Both the position numbers and the translations under genes were made by a program. A stretch of 64,000 nt of DNA, taken from contig NZ_FSRU01000001.1 of the NCBI RefSeq assembly GCF_900142845.1, positions 1,798,001 to 1,862,000 of the forward strand, read 5' to 3'. This document shows, one piece after another, positions 47,801-56,037 of this stretch; position 1 is the stretch's first letter, and each line of letters begins with the position of its first letter. The notes beneath the pieces were generated by a model. That model had not been told where the DNA came from. It searched no databases and saw nothing but the letters and a program-made list of their open reading frames with translations. Source of the stretch: Paraburkholderia phenazinium (lineage in GTDB: Bacteria > Pseudomonadota > Gammaproteobacteria > Burkholderiales > Burkholderiaceae).

Positions 47801-48137
47801 TGCCGGTGCCGAGCAACACGGCACCGCGCGCGGTGCCGCTGCCGCCTCCGCCCGTGAGCGAAAGATTGCCGCTGTTGCTGATCGTGCTGGACGTATCGAC
47901 GCTGAAGGCCACGGGATTCGTCGTGCGAAGGAAATTGCCGGTGGCCGTCGAATCCAGCGTGATCGAGACGCCCGTGCTGCCGGTCTGGGCGATGACGCCA
48001 GGCACGCCCGCGCCGGAGCAGGTGACGGCAGTGCCGCTCGGCGGCGCGGTGTTGCTACAGGCCGCCAGCGCCGATGGGGTCAGCGCTCGCGACAGCAGTA
48101 CGACGCCTCCAATGCCAATGCCGATCTTTTTCTTCAT
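44838..48137 (-). CDS. Autotransporter with outer-membrane beta-barrel
   Basis: 1099 residues. A signal peptide of about 26 residues precedes a long passenger of repetitive strands rich in Gly, Thr, Ser and Asn (residues about 30-800), as in parallel beta-helix adhesins. Many T-N-N-G-S-I and N-S-G-T-L-S units and several G-A-G-T-L-T-K-D-G-T-G-S-L repeats (PATR-like) are visible. The last 270 residues are the autotransporter barrel, ending in an aromatic V-R-W-S-W. A proline-rich linker (L-P-S-T-P-T) joins the two. It exports the passenger to the surface; adhesion or autoaggregation is the usual role. It is divergent from the aldo/keto reductase gene. Confidence 0.93.
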   Translation of the reverse strand: MKKKIGIGIGGVVLLSRALTPSALAACSNTAPPSGTAVTCSGAGVPGVIAQTGSTGVSITLDSTATGNFLRTTNPVAFSVDTSSTISNSGNLSLTGGGGSGTARGAVLLGTGNNNSVTNAAGGVINTTGAYNDGMAANGSGNTLTNNGSITTAGPNAYGMTAAWGQTNSGQLNNTLVNTGTVTTSGSNARAASILGGSGTINNSGTLSTTGTSSTTAYLQGNNDVLINTGSITASGSGSDAVFSNTAGSSFTATIQNLAGGQIISQSAAGIRTLNGNTTVINAGLVQSGAGTAISMGNGNDSLILQTGSVINGTADGGAGTNTVTLQGTGTASNAFTNFQTLLMQGTLWNWSGSGTFTLAHVQSGTLNLTGTLGASAAGLVDSGATLQATAQSLPQTVTDNGLVRFAQTSDGTYAGLISGSGAVEKTGAGSLTLAPGAAGGNTYSGGTTLTAGTVAIGADSALGANTGSLTFNGGTLQLTQSVDLASTRAVTLNAGGGTIDTQSFSSTLAQPVTGAGALTKDGTGSLLMTGASTYSGATTVAAGTLAVGDAAHASASLAGGGGATVAAGATLGGYGSVSGTVTNNGTIEAANALPSFSAEANGGFTINGALFNAGLVQIGGTGVGNQLTVAGNYVGQNGLLGLNTQVAGDGAASDRLVISGGTGSGSTALKITNVGGQGAETVANGIEVIQAANGATTEASAFTLAAPVKAGAYSYYLAKGGVSAGTSDNWYLRNTVAPLPSTPTSTSPEGTPSSNLSGEPIAAAGTPALPAPGAAGSGPIPLYRVEVPVYAEIPSVARQIGIMQIDTFHERLGDQSLLTDNGTLPAAWGRVWGSHSVLSQDGTVSPEFDGSIYGMQAGQDIYADTSASGQRNHYGLLVGFARATGDVDGFALGTPSLDAGHLAINAYSLGGYWTHIGPGGWYTDAVLMGSALTVDPLSRDNVGATTHGDAVSGSLEGGLPIPLGSVLTIEPQAQLIWQHLSIDDLNDGVSSVSFNSGNTFLGRFGVRLQGRFDTLGTSWQPWLRLNVLRSFGSNDNTTFGGATDIGTNVGQTAGQIGAGVTAKVSKSGSVYAAASWLTNLGGSHQRTVTGNAGVRWSW

Positions 48138-48315
48138 GGGTATCGCCCTATTGTTGCGAATAGGATGTACACACCAGAGTCGGCTGATTTATAGCACTCC
48201 TTGCAATGGATTAACAAACCTTTCACGATGTGTTCTGTAAATTCGTTGCACAACTCATACGTATTTGCGCAATGCAGTATGCTGATTGGATTCCTCACCC
48301 AGTGGGAGTTTCGCG

Positions 48316-49371
48316 ATGCGTTATAACCAGCTAGGCCGCACCGGCCTGTTTGTTTCTGAACTCTGTCTCGGCACCATGACCTTCGGCGGCGGCGAAGGCA
48401 TCTGGCGGCAGATCGGCGATCTGCAGCAAGCGGATGCCGAGCGACTCGTCGGCCGCGCGCTCGACGCCGGCATCAATTTCATCGACACCGCCGATGTCTA
48501 CGCGCAGGGCCTGTCCGAGCAGATCACCGGCCTCGCGCTGAGAAACCTCAAGGTGCCGCGCGATCAGGTGGTGGTCGCCACCAAGGTGTTCGGCGCGACG
48601 ACGGAGTCCGCCAATACGCGCGGCGCCTCGCGCTATCACATCATGGACGGCATCAAGGCGAGCCTCAAACGCCTGCAGCTGGACCACATCGACCTGTACC
48701 AGATTCACGGTTTCGATCCCGCCACGCCGATCGAAGAAACGGTGCGCGCGCTCGATACGCTCGTCCAGCATGGCCATGTCCGCTACGTCGGGGTTTCGAA
48801 CTGGGCGGCATGGCAGATCGTCAAGGCGCTCGGTATTGCCGAGCGGCAGGGCCTTGCGCGCTTCGAAACGCTGCAGGCTTACTACACGCTGGCGGGCCGC
48901 GATCTCGAACGCGAACTGGTGCCGATGCTGCACAGCGAAGGCCTCGGGCTGATGGTCTGGAGCCCGCTGGCCGGCGGCCTGTTGAGCGGCAAGTACGGCC
49001 GCGAGCAGCAGGGCGAGAGCGGCAGCCGGCGCAATACGTTCGATTTCCCGCCGGTGAACCGCGAGCGCGCCTACGACTGTATCGATACGATGCGCGGCAT
49101 TGCCGAGGCGAAAGGCGTGTCGGTGGCGCAAATCGCGCTGGCGTGGCTGCTGCATCAGCGTGCGGTGACGACGGTGATTGTCGGCGCGAAGAAAGTCGAA
49201 CAGCTCGACGACAACATCGCGGCCACGAAGGTGGAGCTGAGCGCGGACGAACTGGCGAAGCTCGACGCGGTCAGCGCATTGCCATCCGAGTATCCGGGGT
49301 GGATGCTGGAGCGTCAGTGCGAGCCGCGCCGAAACCAGCTGGAACAGAGCCGCCGTGGCCTGGTGAAATAA
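48316..49371 (+). CDS. Aldo/keto reductase
   Basis: 351 residues from the ATG at 48316, which has GGGAG upstream. The catalytic tetrad is present: Asp in F-I-D-T-A-D, Tyr in V-Y-A-Q-G, Lys in V-A-T-K-V-F-G and His in Q-I-H-G-F-D. The NADPH-binding segment T-T-V-I-V-G-A-K-K lies near the C-terminus. It reduces carbonyl compounds; the physiological substrate is not evident. It stands alone, with a promoter shared in the 178-bp gap opposite the autotransporter. Confidence 0.92.
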   Translation: MRYNQLGRTGLFVSELCLGTMTFGGGEGIWRQIGDLQQADAERLVGRALDAGINFIDTADVYAQGLSEQITGLALRNLKVPRDQVVVATKVFGATTESANTRGASRYHIMDGIKASLKRLQLDHIDLYQIHGFDPATPIEETVRALDTLVQHGHVRYVGVSNWAAWQIVKALGIAERQGLARFETLQAYYTLAGRDLERELVPMLHSEGLGLMVWSPLAGGLLSGKYGREQQGESGSRRNTFDFPPVNRERAYDCIDTMRGIAEAKGVSVAQIALAWLLHQRAVTTVIVGAKKVEQLDDNIAATKVELSADELAKLDAVSALPSEYPGWMLERQCEPRRNQLEQSRRGLVK

Positions 49372-49442
49372 GGCGGCTGCAGTAGGGCTGGCGCTTTAAC
49401 CCCGTTCACGCGCCAGCGGGCGAAGCCGGACTTCGTGCCGGC

Positions 49443-50003
49443 TTACGTCTTGCCGAACCAGCGCTGCTCGACGACGCGAATCAGCGCGCACACCAGCAGC
49501 GCGCTGACCGTGCCGAGCGTGACCTCGCCGAGGCGCACCAGCGCGACTTCCCATGCCGGGCCGATGCGCGGCACCAGCAGCATGATGGTGGCGGTGATGC
49601 CGCCGAGGCGCGCCGCGCTGCCGATATTCGTCACCCAGCAGATGATGATGGCGATCGCGACCGTCACCATATAGGCGAGGAAATGGCCGCCGCCCAGCAC
49701 GGCGCCGGCGAGTCCGCACACGCCGCCGACCATCGCGCCGATGAACTGGTCGCGCGACAGTTTGCGCGTGTCGACATAGCTGTGCTGACTCACCGCGATG
49801 GCCGTGATCGCAGCCCAGAACGGCTGCTCGGCGCGGAGGTGGCTGGCGAGCGTAAACGCAATGCTGGCGCCCCCAACCGCCTGCAGTGCCATGACGCAGC
49901 CTTCGATCAGGCGGTCGGAGAGCGGCAGCGATTTCAGGAACGCGAATAGCGAATTCGCGGCGCTCGTCTGCGCGGCGCGGCGGGCGTGGGAGGAGTCCGT
50001 CAT
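49443..50003 (-). CDS. FUSC-family small membrane protein
   Basis: 186 residues with five or six hydrophobic segments. P-F-W-A-A-I-T-A-I-A-V near the first helices and R-K-L-S-R-D-Q-F-I-G-A-M-V-G-G fit the N-terminal FUSC domain of aromatic-acid exporters (p-hydroxybenzoate efflux, fusaric acid resistance). The large cytosolic C-terminal half of full-length AaeB is absent, as in the short FUSC proteins that occur alone. Role unclear. Confidence 0.82.
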   Translation of the reverse strand: MTDSSHARRAAQTSAANSLFAFLKSLPLSDRLIEGCVMALQAVGGASIAFTLASHLRAEQPFWAAITAIAVSQHSYVDTRKLSRDQFIGAMVGGVCGLAGAVLGGGHFLAYMVTVAIAIIICWVTNIGSAARLGGITATIMLLVPRIGPAWEVALVRLGEVTLGTVSALLVCALIRVVEQRWFGKT

Positions 50004-50138
50004 GGTGGGTCGAGGGCGTTCTGGCGTGATGAAGCTCGGAAGAGGGTGACGTATTCTATCGGCTCGTGCGCGAGCGCGGCATGAACGGCGCGAGCGAGGC
50101 GAATGAGCGGGGATGCCCGAGGCATGAGCGGCGCGCCT

Positions 50139-51464
50139 TCAACGGCGCCGATGCCGCCCGCGGTGATACCAGTTCATCAACGGCGTCGCCGAGACGCCGT
50201 GCACCACCACCGAGGCCGTGACGACCGCCAGCGCGAGCGGCAGCAGCGGCAGAATCGTGGTGGCGGGCCCGTGTTCGAGTGCGTAGGCGAGGTAGTAAAA
50301 CGAGCCGATGCCGCGAATGCCGAACCAGCTCATCAGACGCCGTTGCGCGTTCGACGCCTGCGAGCCGAGCAACGAAAGCTCGACTGCAGCGGGCCTGATC
50401 AGCAGGAACAGCACCACGATCAGCGCGGCGCTCGACCACGTAAAAAGCGGCCCGCGCAGATTGGCGAGCACGTTGCCGATCATCGCCATGATGGCGACTT
50501 CGGCGATCCGCTCCAGCTCGATCGTGAAGCCCAGCACCGATTCGGTCATATACGCGTGGGCCTTGTCCGGATCCGCGGCGGTCGCGCTCACGTCTTCCGA
50601 ATCGACGCTGCCGATCGTACTGCGCGGCGAGCGTTCGCCGCTCGCCTGGTGTTCGACGCGCCGCATGGCGACGCCGGCCGCGAACACGGCGAGGAAGCCG
50701 TAGGTATGGGCGAGTTGCGCGCAGCCGAACGACAGCACAATGAGTCCCAACGCGAAGAAGCCTTCGAGACCGAGCGCCTGCGCATGATGCGTGCGCAGCC
50801 AGGTGACCGCGTGCGTCGTGGCCCAACCCAGCAGGGCGCCGATTGCGACGGCGCCGGCTATGCCCCACAGCGCGCCGCCGGCGAAACGCCACGTCAGTCC
50901 TGCAGCCGGCGAGGCGAGCGGCACGGCGCAAAGCGCGAGGCCGAGCACCGCAAACGGCAGCGCGATGCCGTCGTTCAGGCCGCCTTCGCCGGACAGCGCA
51001 AAACGCAATACGTCGCGGTCGCCGGGATCGTGGACCTGGACATCGTGGGCGAGGACGGGATCGGTGGGCGCGAGAATCGCCGCGAGCAGCAGAGCCGGTC
51101 CCCAGCCGAGCCGCAGTCCGTAGACGCCGAACAGCGTCAGCAAGGCGATCGTCAGCAGCATGGCCGGTACCCCGAGCCTTAGCGGCAGCCACCACAGCGC
51201 GTCGAACACCGGCACGCGCAGCCGCAGGCCGATGGCGAACAGCGAGACCAGCAAGGCGATCTCCGTCACGATGCGCAGCAGATGCGCGTCGGCGGCGAGA
51301 TCCAGATGCAACAGGTTTACCCCGGCGGGACCGAGTCCGTAGCCGATTGCCAGATAGAACATGGCGGCGCTGACGGGCAGCCGCCTGAAGGTGGTCGCCG
51401 CGATGCCCATGAAGACGAGCACGCTGCCGACGATGAGGAACCAGAGGGTTTCGGTGTCGTGCAT
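50139..51464 (-). CDS. CPA1-type Na+/H+ (cation:proton) antiporter
   Basis: 441 residues with about 12 hydrophobic segments. The ion-binding motifs of NhaP/NHE-like antiporters are present: A-P-T-D-P-V-L-A-H-D in mid-protein and G-E-G-G-L-N-D-G-I-A-L-P, where the Asn-Asp pair marks electroneutral CPA1 exchange. It exchanges Na+ or K+ for protons across the inner membrane. A loop of about 40 residues near 285-325 is rich in Asp, Ser and Arg. No regulatory RCK domain at the end, which is short (Y-H-R-G-R-H-R-R-R). Confidence 0.9.
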   Translation of the reverse strand: MHDTETLWFLIVGSVLVFMGIAATTFRRLPVSAAMFYLAIGYGLGPAGVNLLHLDLAADAHLLRIVTEIALLVSLFAIGLRLRVPVFDALWWLPLRLGVPAMLLTIALLTLFGVYGLRLGWGPALLLAAILAPTDPVLAHDVQVHDPGDRDVLRFALSGEGGLNDGIALPFAVLGLALCAVPLASPAAGLTWRFAGGALWGIAGAVAIGALLGWATTHAVTWLRTHHAQALGLEGFFALGLIVLSFGCAQLAHTYGFLAVFAAGVAMRRVEHQASGERSPRSTIGSVDSEDVSATAADPDKAHAYMTESVLGFTIELERIAEVAIMAMIGNVLANLRGPLFTWSSAALIVVLFLLIRPAAVELSLLGSQASNAQRRLMSWFGIRGIGSFYYLAYALEHGPATTILPLLPLALAVVTASVVVHGVSATPLMNWYHRGRHRRR

Positions 51465-51959
51465 GAGTGGGCAAGCGCGCGCGGGCCGCGGCTACGGCGC
51501 GCGGCCGAACGATGGATGTCCACTGGTGACAGCAATGGGCATTCCTTCCACCACGCGGCGTCCGAGCGACGGCTTCCGGGTGCTGGGCATGCTGCGTCGC
51601 GTCCAATCCGCTGTCGCGTCCGTGTGACCCGTGCCGCCTCGCACGGCAAAGCGCGTAAAAAGCGTCCGAACGATTGCAATTCTTGCGCGCTGCTGACTCC
51701 GCGACCGGGCGTGCGGGGCTTAACGGCCCTTAACGGCCCTGTCCCCACGGCCTGACGGTGGACTTATTCAAGCGCCTGCGAATTCGGCCCAATTCTTGCT
51801 GCGTTGCGCCGGTGGACGTCCGTCCGCTGCTCGCACGCGCTGCTGCGAACCCATCTTGAGGATGCCTCCGTGGCGCTCCGCTGGATTCGGGTTCGGAGCG
51901 CAACCGGCGAGCGGTGGCGGTAGCCCACGAGAACTCCCCGCATTTCTATCGGAATCAGC
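51465..51959. other. Intergenic region without a supported gene
   Basis: About 495 bases between the divergent antiporter and small membrane protein genes. A short direct repeat TTAACGGCCC/TTAACGGCCC occurs near 51720-51741. Frames are open on both strands but overlap each other and lack start signals. Confidence 0.4.
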
Positions 51960-52502
51960 ATGACCGCGGAACGACTCAACTCGCGCGCCCCCTCGCGTCA
52001 CGGCCCCGCGCCGGGCCGCGGCGTCGGCGCGCAACCGCCGACCGTTCGCACCGTAGCGCCCGGGCCGGCAGCTTCGCAGGAAGTGAATACGTCGCAGTCG
52101 CACGCGCAGCAGATCAGCGCCACGCAGATCCTGATCGCGCTGCTGCTGGCGCCGCTCGCGTGGCTCGCCCAGGTGAGTATCGCGGAAATGGTCCTCGGCG
52201 GATCGTGCGCGGCGGGCGGCCCGCTGTTCGTCGTGCATACGATGCCGTGGACGCCGGCCACCGTTGTTGTCGCGAGCGTCGTCTGCCTGATCTTCGGCGG
52301 CGTCGGCGCCTATGTGGCATGGCGCAATCTGTGGCGCACGGCGCGCATTCCCTGGCGCTTCCCGTCGGCGCTCAGAGGCACACGCGCCGAGCGTGACTGG
52401 CTCCTGTCGCGGATCTGCGCGATGTCCAGCACCATGTTCATCCTCGGCCTGGTGGCGACCGATATCGCGATGCTGGTTATCGCGCCGTGCAGTCCCTGGT
52501 AG
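51960..52502 (+). CDS. Small membrane protein of unknown function
   Basis: 180 residues. The first 50 residues are Pro/Ala-rich and disordered (P-S-R-H-G-P-A-P-G-R-G). Three membrane helices follow: one near 55-78, one near 95-118, one near 155-175, the last ending in I-A-P-C-S-P-W. I do not recognise a family; a Cys near the end of the first helix region (G-G-S-C-A-A-G-G-P) and one in the C-terminal tail could pair in the periplasm. Small proteins of this shape occur near cytochrome oxidases, but no such genes are in the window. Confidence 0.7.
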   Translation: MTAERLNSRAPSRHGPAPGRGVGAQPPTVRTVAPGPAASQEVNTSQSHAQQISATQILIALLLAPLAWLAQVSIAEMVLGGSCAAGGPLFVVHTMPWTPATVVVASVVCLIFGGVGAYVAWRNLWRTARIPWRFPSALRGTRAERDWLLSRICAMSSTMFILGLVATDIAMLVIAPCSPW

Positions 52503-52546
52503 GCACGCAGCGCCGGTCAGGAATCGGCGACCGCGCACGGGACCCG

Positions 52547-53221
52547 CTACGGACGTGCGGCGACCTCGTCGAGATGCAGCAACAGGTCAGCCGGATCCTC
52601 ATAGACGCGCAGGGCGCCGGCGCGTTCGAGTTCATCCTGGCCGTAACCGCCGGATAGCAGACCGACGCCCAGGGCACGGCAGCGCTGCGCGGCGAGCATG
52701 TCCCAGATGCTGTCGCCGACCACCACGCTCTGTTCGATCGGCGCACCGAGGCGATGGGCCGCGGCAATGAACAGATCGGGATCGGGCTTCGCATACTTCA
52801 CATCATCGCGCGTCACCACGACCGCTTTCTCCGGATCGACCCCGAGTGCGGCGAGATTGACCGCGGCGGTTTCCATCCGGCCGCTCGTGGCGATGGCCCA
52901 GCGGGTGCCGCTCTCGCTGAGCGCGGCGAGCAGTTCGCGCGCGCCGGGCAACGGCCGCACCTGGCTGCCCAGGCGCCGATAGGCCTCGGCATGCGCCTGC
53001 CGCAACCGCTCGATGCGCTCGGCGCTCATCTCGCTGCGGGTCTCGCGGAGCAACTGATTGGTGAACAGACCGCCGCTCATGCCGATCTTGCGATGGATGC
53101 GCCACACCGATAGCTCGATTCCTTCCTGATCCAGCGCCTGCTTCCACGCGAGGACGTGCTGATACACGCTGTCGACCAGCGTGCCGTCGAGGTCGAAAAG
53201 GAAGGCGGTTTCAATGCGCAT
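52547..53221 (-). CDS. HAD-superfamily phosphatase (phosphoglycolate-phosphatase-like)
   Basis: 224 residues from the ATG at 53221, which has GGAGGA 5 bases upstream. The HAD motifs are complete: D-L-D-G-T-L-V-D-S with nucleophile Asp10, motif II I-A-T-S-G, motif III lysine in K-P-D-P-D and motif IV G-D-S-I-W-D. The cap is of the helical C1 type (residues about 20-90). It removes phosphate from a small sugar phosphate or phosphoglycolate. It stands alone. Confidence 0.92.
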   Translation of the reverse strand: MRIETAFLFDLDGTLVDSVYQHVLAWKQALDQEGIELSVWRIHRKIGMSGGLFTNQLLRETRSEMSAERIERLRQAHAEAYRRLGSQVRPLPGARELLAALSESGTRWAIATSGRMETAAVNLAALGVDPEKAVVVTRDDVKYAKPDPDLFIAAAHRLGAPIEQSVVVGDSIWDMLAAQRCRALGVGLLSGGYGQDELERAGALRVYEDPADLLLHLDEVAARP

Positions 53222-53725
53222 GGTGTTCCTCCGGGAATGGGTGGTGGTGCTGCGAAAGCCTGGAAAGCGGGAAAGCGGCGAATGGCTATGGTGCGCCTTT
53301 GTGGGTGAGCGTGCGCGTCGCGTTTCGGTCAGGGGTGAGGGCGTTTTGCGTTGGAGGGTTTCCGCGTGCAGCGCCTCGCGTTCTGGCTGCCTTTCGCATT
53401 TTTCGCGATTTGATAAGGAATGCTGTGATTTTATCGTCGCTCGCAGGATGTGCTGCGTCCGCCGACGGCGACGCCAATCTCGCAGCCGGCGCGCACATCG
53501 AACCGGACCGCGTCGACGAGCCGTTTTAACCCGACGATCCGGATGTGGAGTCCGGCTGATTTTGCACGGGCATAGGTCTTGCTCGTTAGCTCCTTGAACG
53601 GGGCCGAAAGCGAGTTCGAGGCGATGCCCGGCGCCGCGCAAGTGAAGTCGCTTGCACGCTCGCCACGCAAGCGGAACAGCCGGAGGCGCAGGGTCGCTGC
53701 GGCTCTATAAACAGGGAGAAAGTGC
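53222..53725. other. Intergenic region without a supported gene
   Basis: About 500 bases before the small leader ORF. Short AT-rich stretches around 53410-53435 (GATAAGGAATGCTGTGATTT) could hold a promoter. No frame is convincing. Confidence 0.4.
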
Positions 53726-53791
53726 ATGAAATTCCGGTATTCCATACACGCCGAACTGCACCTGAAGACATTCGGGCCGGCCGCATCATGA
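53726..53791 (+). CDS. Possible 21-codon leader ORF coupled to the DUF1488 gene
   Basis: ATG at 53726 with GGGAG 8 bases upstream opens a frame of 21 codons; its TGA (53789-53791) overlaps the ATG of the next gene (53788) in ATGA. The predicted peptide is M-K-F-R-Y-S-I-H-A-E-L-H-L-K-T-F-G-P-A-A. The downstream ATG itself has no good ribosome-binding site, so coupling would explain its translation. It might also be a true small protein or chance. Confidence 0.4.
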   Translation: MKFRYSIHAELHLKTFGPAAS

Positions 53792-54123
53792 ACGCGATTC
53801 TGCCGCGCCCGGCCTATGAGGACGCCACCATGCGCATTACTTTTCCTGACGACGAACCGGGCTTCAACGGTTCGAGCCTGACCGTGCAGTTCATGGCGCA
53901 GGTCGACGGCGAACCGGTGATGTGCGCGATCACGGCCGAGGCGCTCGAGGATCACTTCGGCGCGTCCTCGGCGCGTGAAGACGTCCTGCTCAAGGCATTC
54001 GAACAGGGTCGTGGCCGAATCCGTTCGGTGTGTGCCGAGGAACTCGACCGCAACGACGGCGGTGGAGTAGTGTTGCATAGTGGACTGTTCCGGGTCGAAG
54101 GCATGGAGCCGGGTCGCCGCTAG
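53788..54123 (+). CDS. DUF1488-family small protein
   Basis: 111 residues. M-R-I-T-F-P-D-D and T-V-Q-F-M-A-Q-V-D-G, then C-A-I-T-A-E-A-L-E-D-H-F-G-A, match the DUF1488 family, common in Burkholderiales and of unknown function. The family starts are usually close to M-R-I-T-F-P; the ATG at 53788 adds 14 residues and the later ATG at 53830 is possible. It is followed 45 bases later by the next small gene. Confidence 0.82.
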   Translation: MNAILPRPAYEDATMRITFPDDEPGFNGSSLTVQFMAQVDGEPVMCAITAEALEDHFGASSAREDVLLKAFEQGRGRIRSVCAEELDRNDGGGVVLHSGLFRVEGMEPGRR

Positions 54124-54168
54124 TGATGGATGTGTACACCATTCTCTTCCGCGATGAAAGGAGGTCAT

Positions 54169-54750
54169 ATGTCACTGATCGTCGCTGCGCGTTTTACCAC
54201 ATTTCCCGCGGCCGAAAGCGCCGCACAACGACTGTTCAATAGCGGTTTCGTCGAGGAGGACGTGACGCTGTTCTTCGTCAATCCGGTTGGACAACATGCG
54301 CGTTATCCGATCGGCGGCGATATCGGCACCGATGCGGGCGCTGCCGAGGCGCCCAAAGGCGCGGGCAAAGGTGTAACGATTGGCGCCGTGGTGGGCGCGG
54401 CGGTCGGCGTCGGCATCTTTACGCTGTTTGCGGCGCCGGTGCTGGTGTCGGTCATTGCCGCAGGGGTGGGCGCGTATATCGGCTCGCTGGTCGGCGCCAT
54501 GTCGCACACGCGCGAAGGCGGCAGGCTGGGACGACACACTCCGCGGCATGACGAAACGCGCGACTCGGGCGTGTTGCTGGCGGTGCACGTTTCGCCGGAC
54601 AGTCAGTACGACGCCGCGCGCCTTTTGCGCGATGCGGGCGGTACGGCTATCGAGCGCGCCACCGGCCGCTGGCAGAAAGGCCGTTGGGCCGATTTCGACC
54701 CAACCCGGCCGCCGGATACCATGCCCGAGTTAAACGAAAAGCACGCCTGA
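54169..54750 (+). CDS. Glycine-zipper membrane-associated protein of unknown function
   Basis: 193 residues from the ATG at 54169, with a strong AAAGGAGGT. The N-terminus (about 1-45) resembles a ferredoxin-fold-like general-stress domain: A-A-R-F-T-T-F-P-A-A-E-S-A-A-Q-R-L. A glycine- and alanine-rich hydrophobic hairpin follows (G-A-V-V-G-A-A-V-G-V-G-I-F and G-A-Y-I-G-S-L-V-G-A-M), as in glycine-zipper proteins, then a second soluble part with V-L-L-A-V-H-V-S. This fold also appears in small envelope-stress proteins. Function unknown. Confidence 0.75.
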   Translation: MSLIVAARFTTFPAAESAAQRLFNSGFVEEDVTLFFVNPVGQHARYPIGGDIGTDAGAAEAPKGAGKGVTIGAVVGAAVGVGIFTLFAAPVLVSVIAAGVGAYIGSLVGAMSHTREGGRLGRHTPRHDETRDSGVLLAVHVSPDSQYDAARLLRDAGGTAIERATGRWQKGRWADFDPTRPPDTMPELNEKHA

Positions 54751-54779
54751 GCGCGTGTTAGATAGTTGCCCCGCCTTCG

Positions 54780-55016
54780 TTATACCCAGATGCGCGGGGC
54801 CGACTGTTGCGGATGCGTCGCGCCGTCGTCAACGGGATGCTCGCTGCGCATGGCAGCGCAGGCCGCCGGCGCGAGGCCCTGATGCGGGGTTTCGCAGGAC
54901 AGTGTCTGGACGGCGTCCTGCGGCGCGGTCTTCAAGACGTATTCGCGGATCTGCATGACCGCAGCGGACGTGACAATCGCCACGGCCAATAGAAATTCTG
55001 CTCTCCTGATTTTCAT
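54780..55016 (-). CDS. Small protein with an N-terminal membrane segment
   Basis: 78 residues from the ATG at 55016 (GGGAG 6 bases upstream). The first 22 residues form one hydrophobic helix after a basic start (M-K-I-R-R-A-E-F-L-L-A-V-A-I-V). The rest is hydrophilic with two Cys (L-S-C-E-T-P and A-A-C-A-A-M) and ends in R-I-W-V. It could be a signal peptide plus short periplasmic peptide or a bitopic membrane protein. No family recognised; its codon use is like that of neighbours. Confidence 0.5.
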   Translation of the reverse strand: MKIRRAEFLLAVAIVTSAAVMQIREYVLKTAPQDAVQTLSCETPHQGLAPAACAAMRSEHPVDDGATHPQQSAPRIWV

Positions 55017-55248
55017 GAGGTTCTCCCTATGTCGGTGTTGCGTGCCCATTGCTTTTCGATTGGGGCGCGTCCGGCTGATCAACGAGCGGGTCGCGCGAGG
55101 GTGGGCAGCACTAGCACAGCAACATCCATGCCATTGGTTGGAAACCCGGCGCGAAAGCTGCGGAGGCTCATGCCAAGCGGGCTTGGCGAGGCGTGAGGGA
55201 GCGGGACGCGCCTGCGGTCTGCGCCAACATTTACCTTCGCTGGGTAAC

Positions 55249-55308
55249 TTTGCAAACGCGTTTGCAAACGCGTTTGCAAACGCGTATGCCGATGTGTTTG
55301 CCAACGCG
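55249..55308. repeat. Five tandem copies of a 12-bp unit
   Basis: Three exact copies of TTTGCAAACGCG (55249-55284), one degenerate copy (TATGCCGATGTG), then TTTGCCAACGCG. Each junction forms a palindrome GCAAACGCGTTTGC, like operators of LacI/PurR-type regulators. It lies 124 bases before the DUF2383 gene. Confidence 0.8.
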
Positions 55309-55431
55309 TTTGCGCAGCCGCGCCGGCACGCCGTTGCAGCGTGCGCTCCAGGCATGCGGCATGCGGGGTAAGTGGAGAGCCGTTGCCACCGGCAGCGGAT
55401 CCGATGAACCACGAAACCCCGGAGGAATGCA

Positions 55432-55884
55432 ATGTCTACCAACGTGACGAGTGTATTGAACGATCTGGTCGAAACATCGAAGGACGGCGAGCGTGGCTTT
55501 CGCAAGGCTGCCGAAGATACGCACGATGCGCAGCTCAAGACGCTCTTCGTATCACGAGCCGAAGACTGCTCGCGCGGCGCGCGTGAACTGCAGGACGTGG
55601 TCCAACGGCTGGGCGGCAAGCCGGAAACCGGCGGTACGGTGAGTGGCGCACTGCATCGCGGCTGGACCGATGTCAAAGCGGCTGTCGCCGGGCGTACCGA
55701 CTACGCGATTCTCGAAGACTGCGAAAAGGGTGAGGACGTGGCGAAGAAGCGCTATCACGATGCGCTCGAGAAGGAACTGCCCGCCGATGTCCGTATTGTC
55801 GTCGAGCAGCAGTTTCAGGGTGTGCTGCAAAACCATGACCGGATTCGCGATCTGCGGGATCAGTTCAAGGCCGCCAGGCACTAG
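55432..55884 (+). CDS. DUF2383/PA2169-family four-helix-bundle protein
   Basis: 150 residues, GGAGG 6 bases before the ATG. Two similar helical halves form a ferritin-like bundle: D-L-V-E-T-S-K-D-G-E-R-G-F-R-K-A-A-E-D, then L-E-D-C-E-K-G-E-D-V-A-K-K-R-Y-H-D-A-L. The Glu and Asp/His positions at the centres of helices could bind a metal as in ferritin-like relatives. The family is often stress-induced; function unknown. It is convergent with the BON gene and both are served by a strong hairpin terminator. Confidence 0.87.
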   Translation: MSTNVTSVLNDLVETSKDGERGFRKAAEDTHDAQLKTLFVSRAEDCSRGARELQDVVQRLGGKPETGGTVSGALHRGWTDVKAAVAGRTDYAILEDCEKGEDVAKKRYHDALEKELPADVRIVVEQQFQGVLQNHDRIRDLRDQFKAARH

Positions 55885-55953
55885 GCGGGCAGGCGGGCAC
55901 TAACCTGGACTCGGTGAGCCGGCGTCTTGCCGGATCACCGGAACCATCCAGCA

Positions 55954-55986
55954 CAAAGGGCCGTCCGCAATGCGGACGGCCCTTTG
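55954..55986. terminator. Bidirectional terminator
   Basis: A perfect 15-bp stem, CAAAGGGCCGTCCGC/GCGGACGGCCCTTTG, with a 3-base loop. The stem ends in A/T runs on both sides (AAAG and CTTTGTTTG), so it can serve the DUF2383 gene on the left and the BON gene on the right. Confidence 0.85.
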
Positions 55987-56037
55987 TTTGATTCCGGCAT
56001 CGACAGCATAGCCGATGCCGTCAAGCGTGCTTCCGGT

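Noticed and set aside
51718..51741. Direct repeat TTAACGGCCC as an insertion-site duplication
   Set aside because: The copies are adjacent, with no inserted element between them.
55249..55308. Possible CRISPR array
   Set aside because: Units are 12 bp and directly joined, without spacers, and there are no cas genes.
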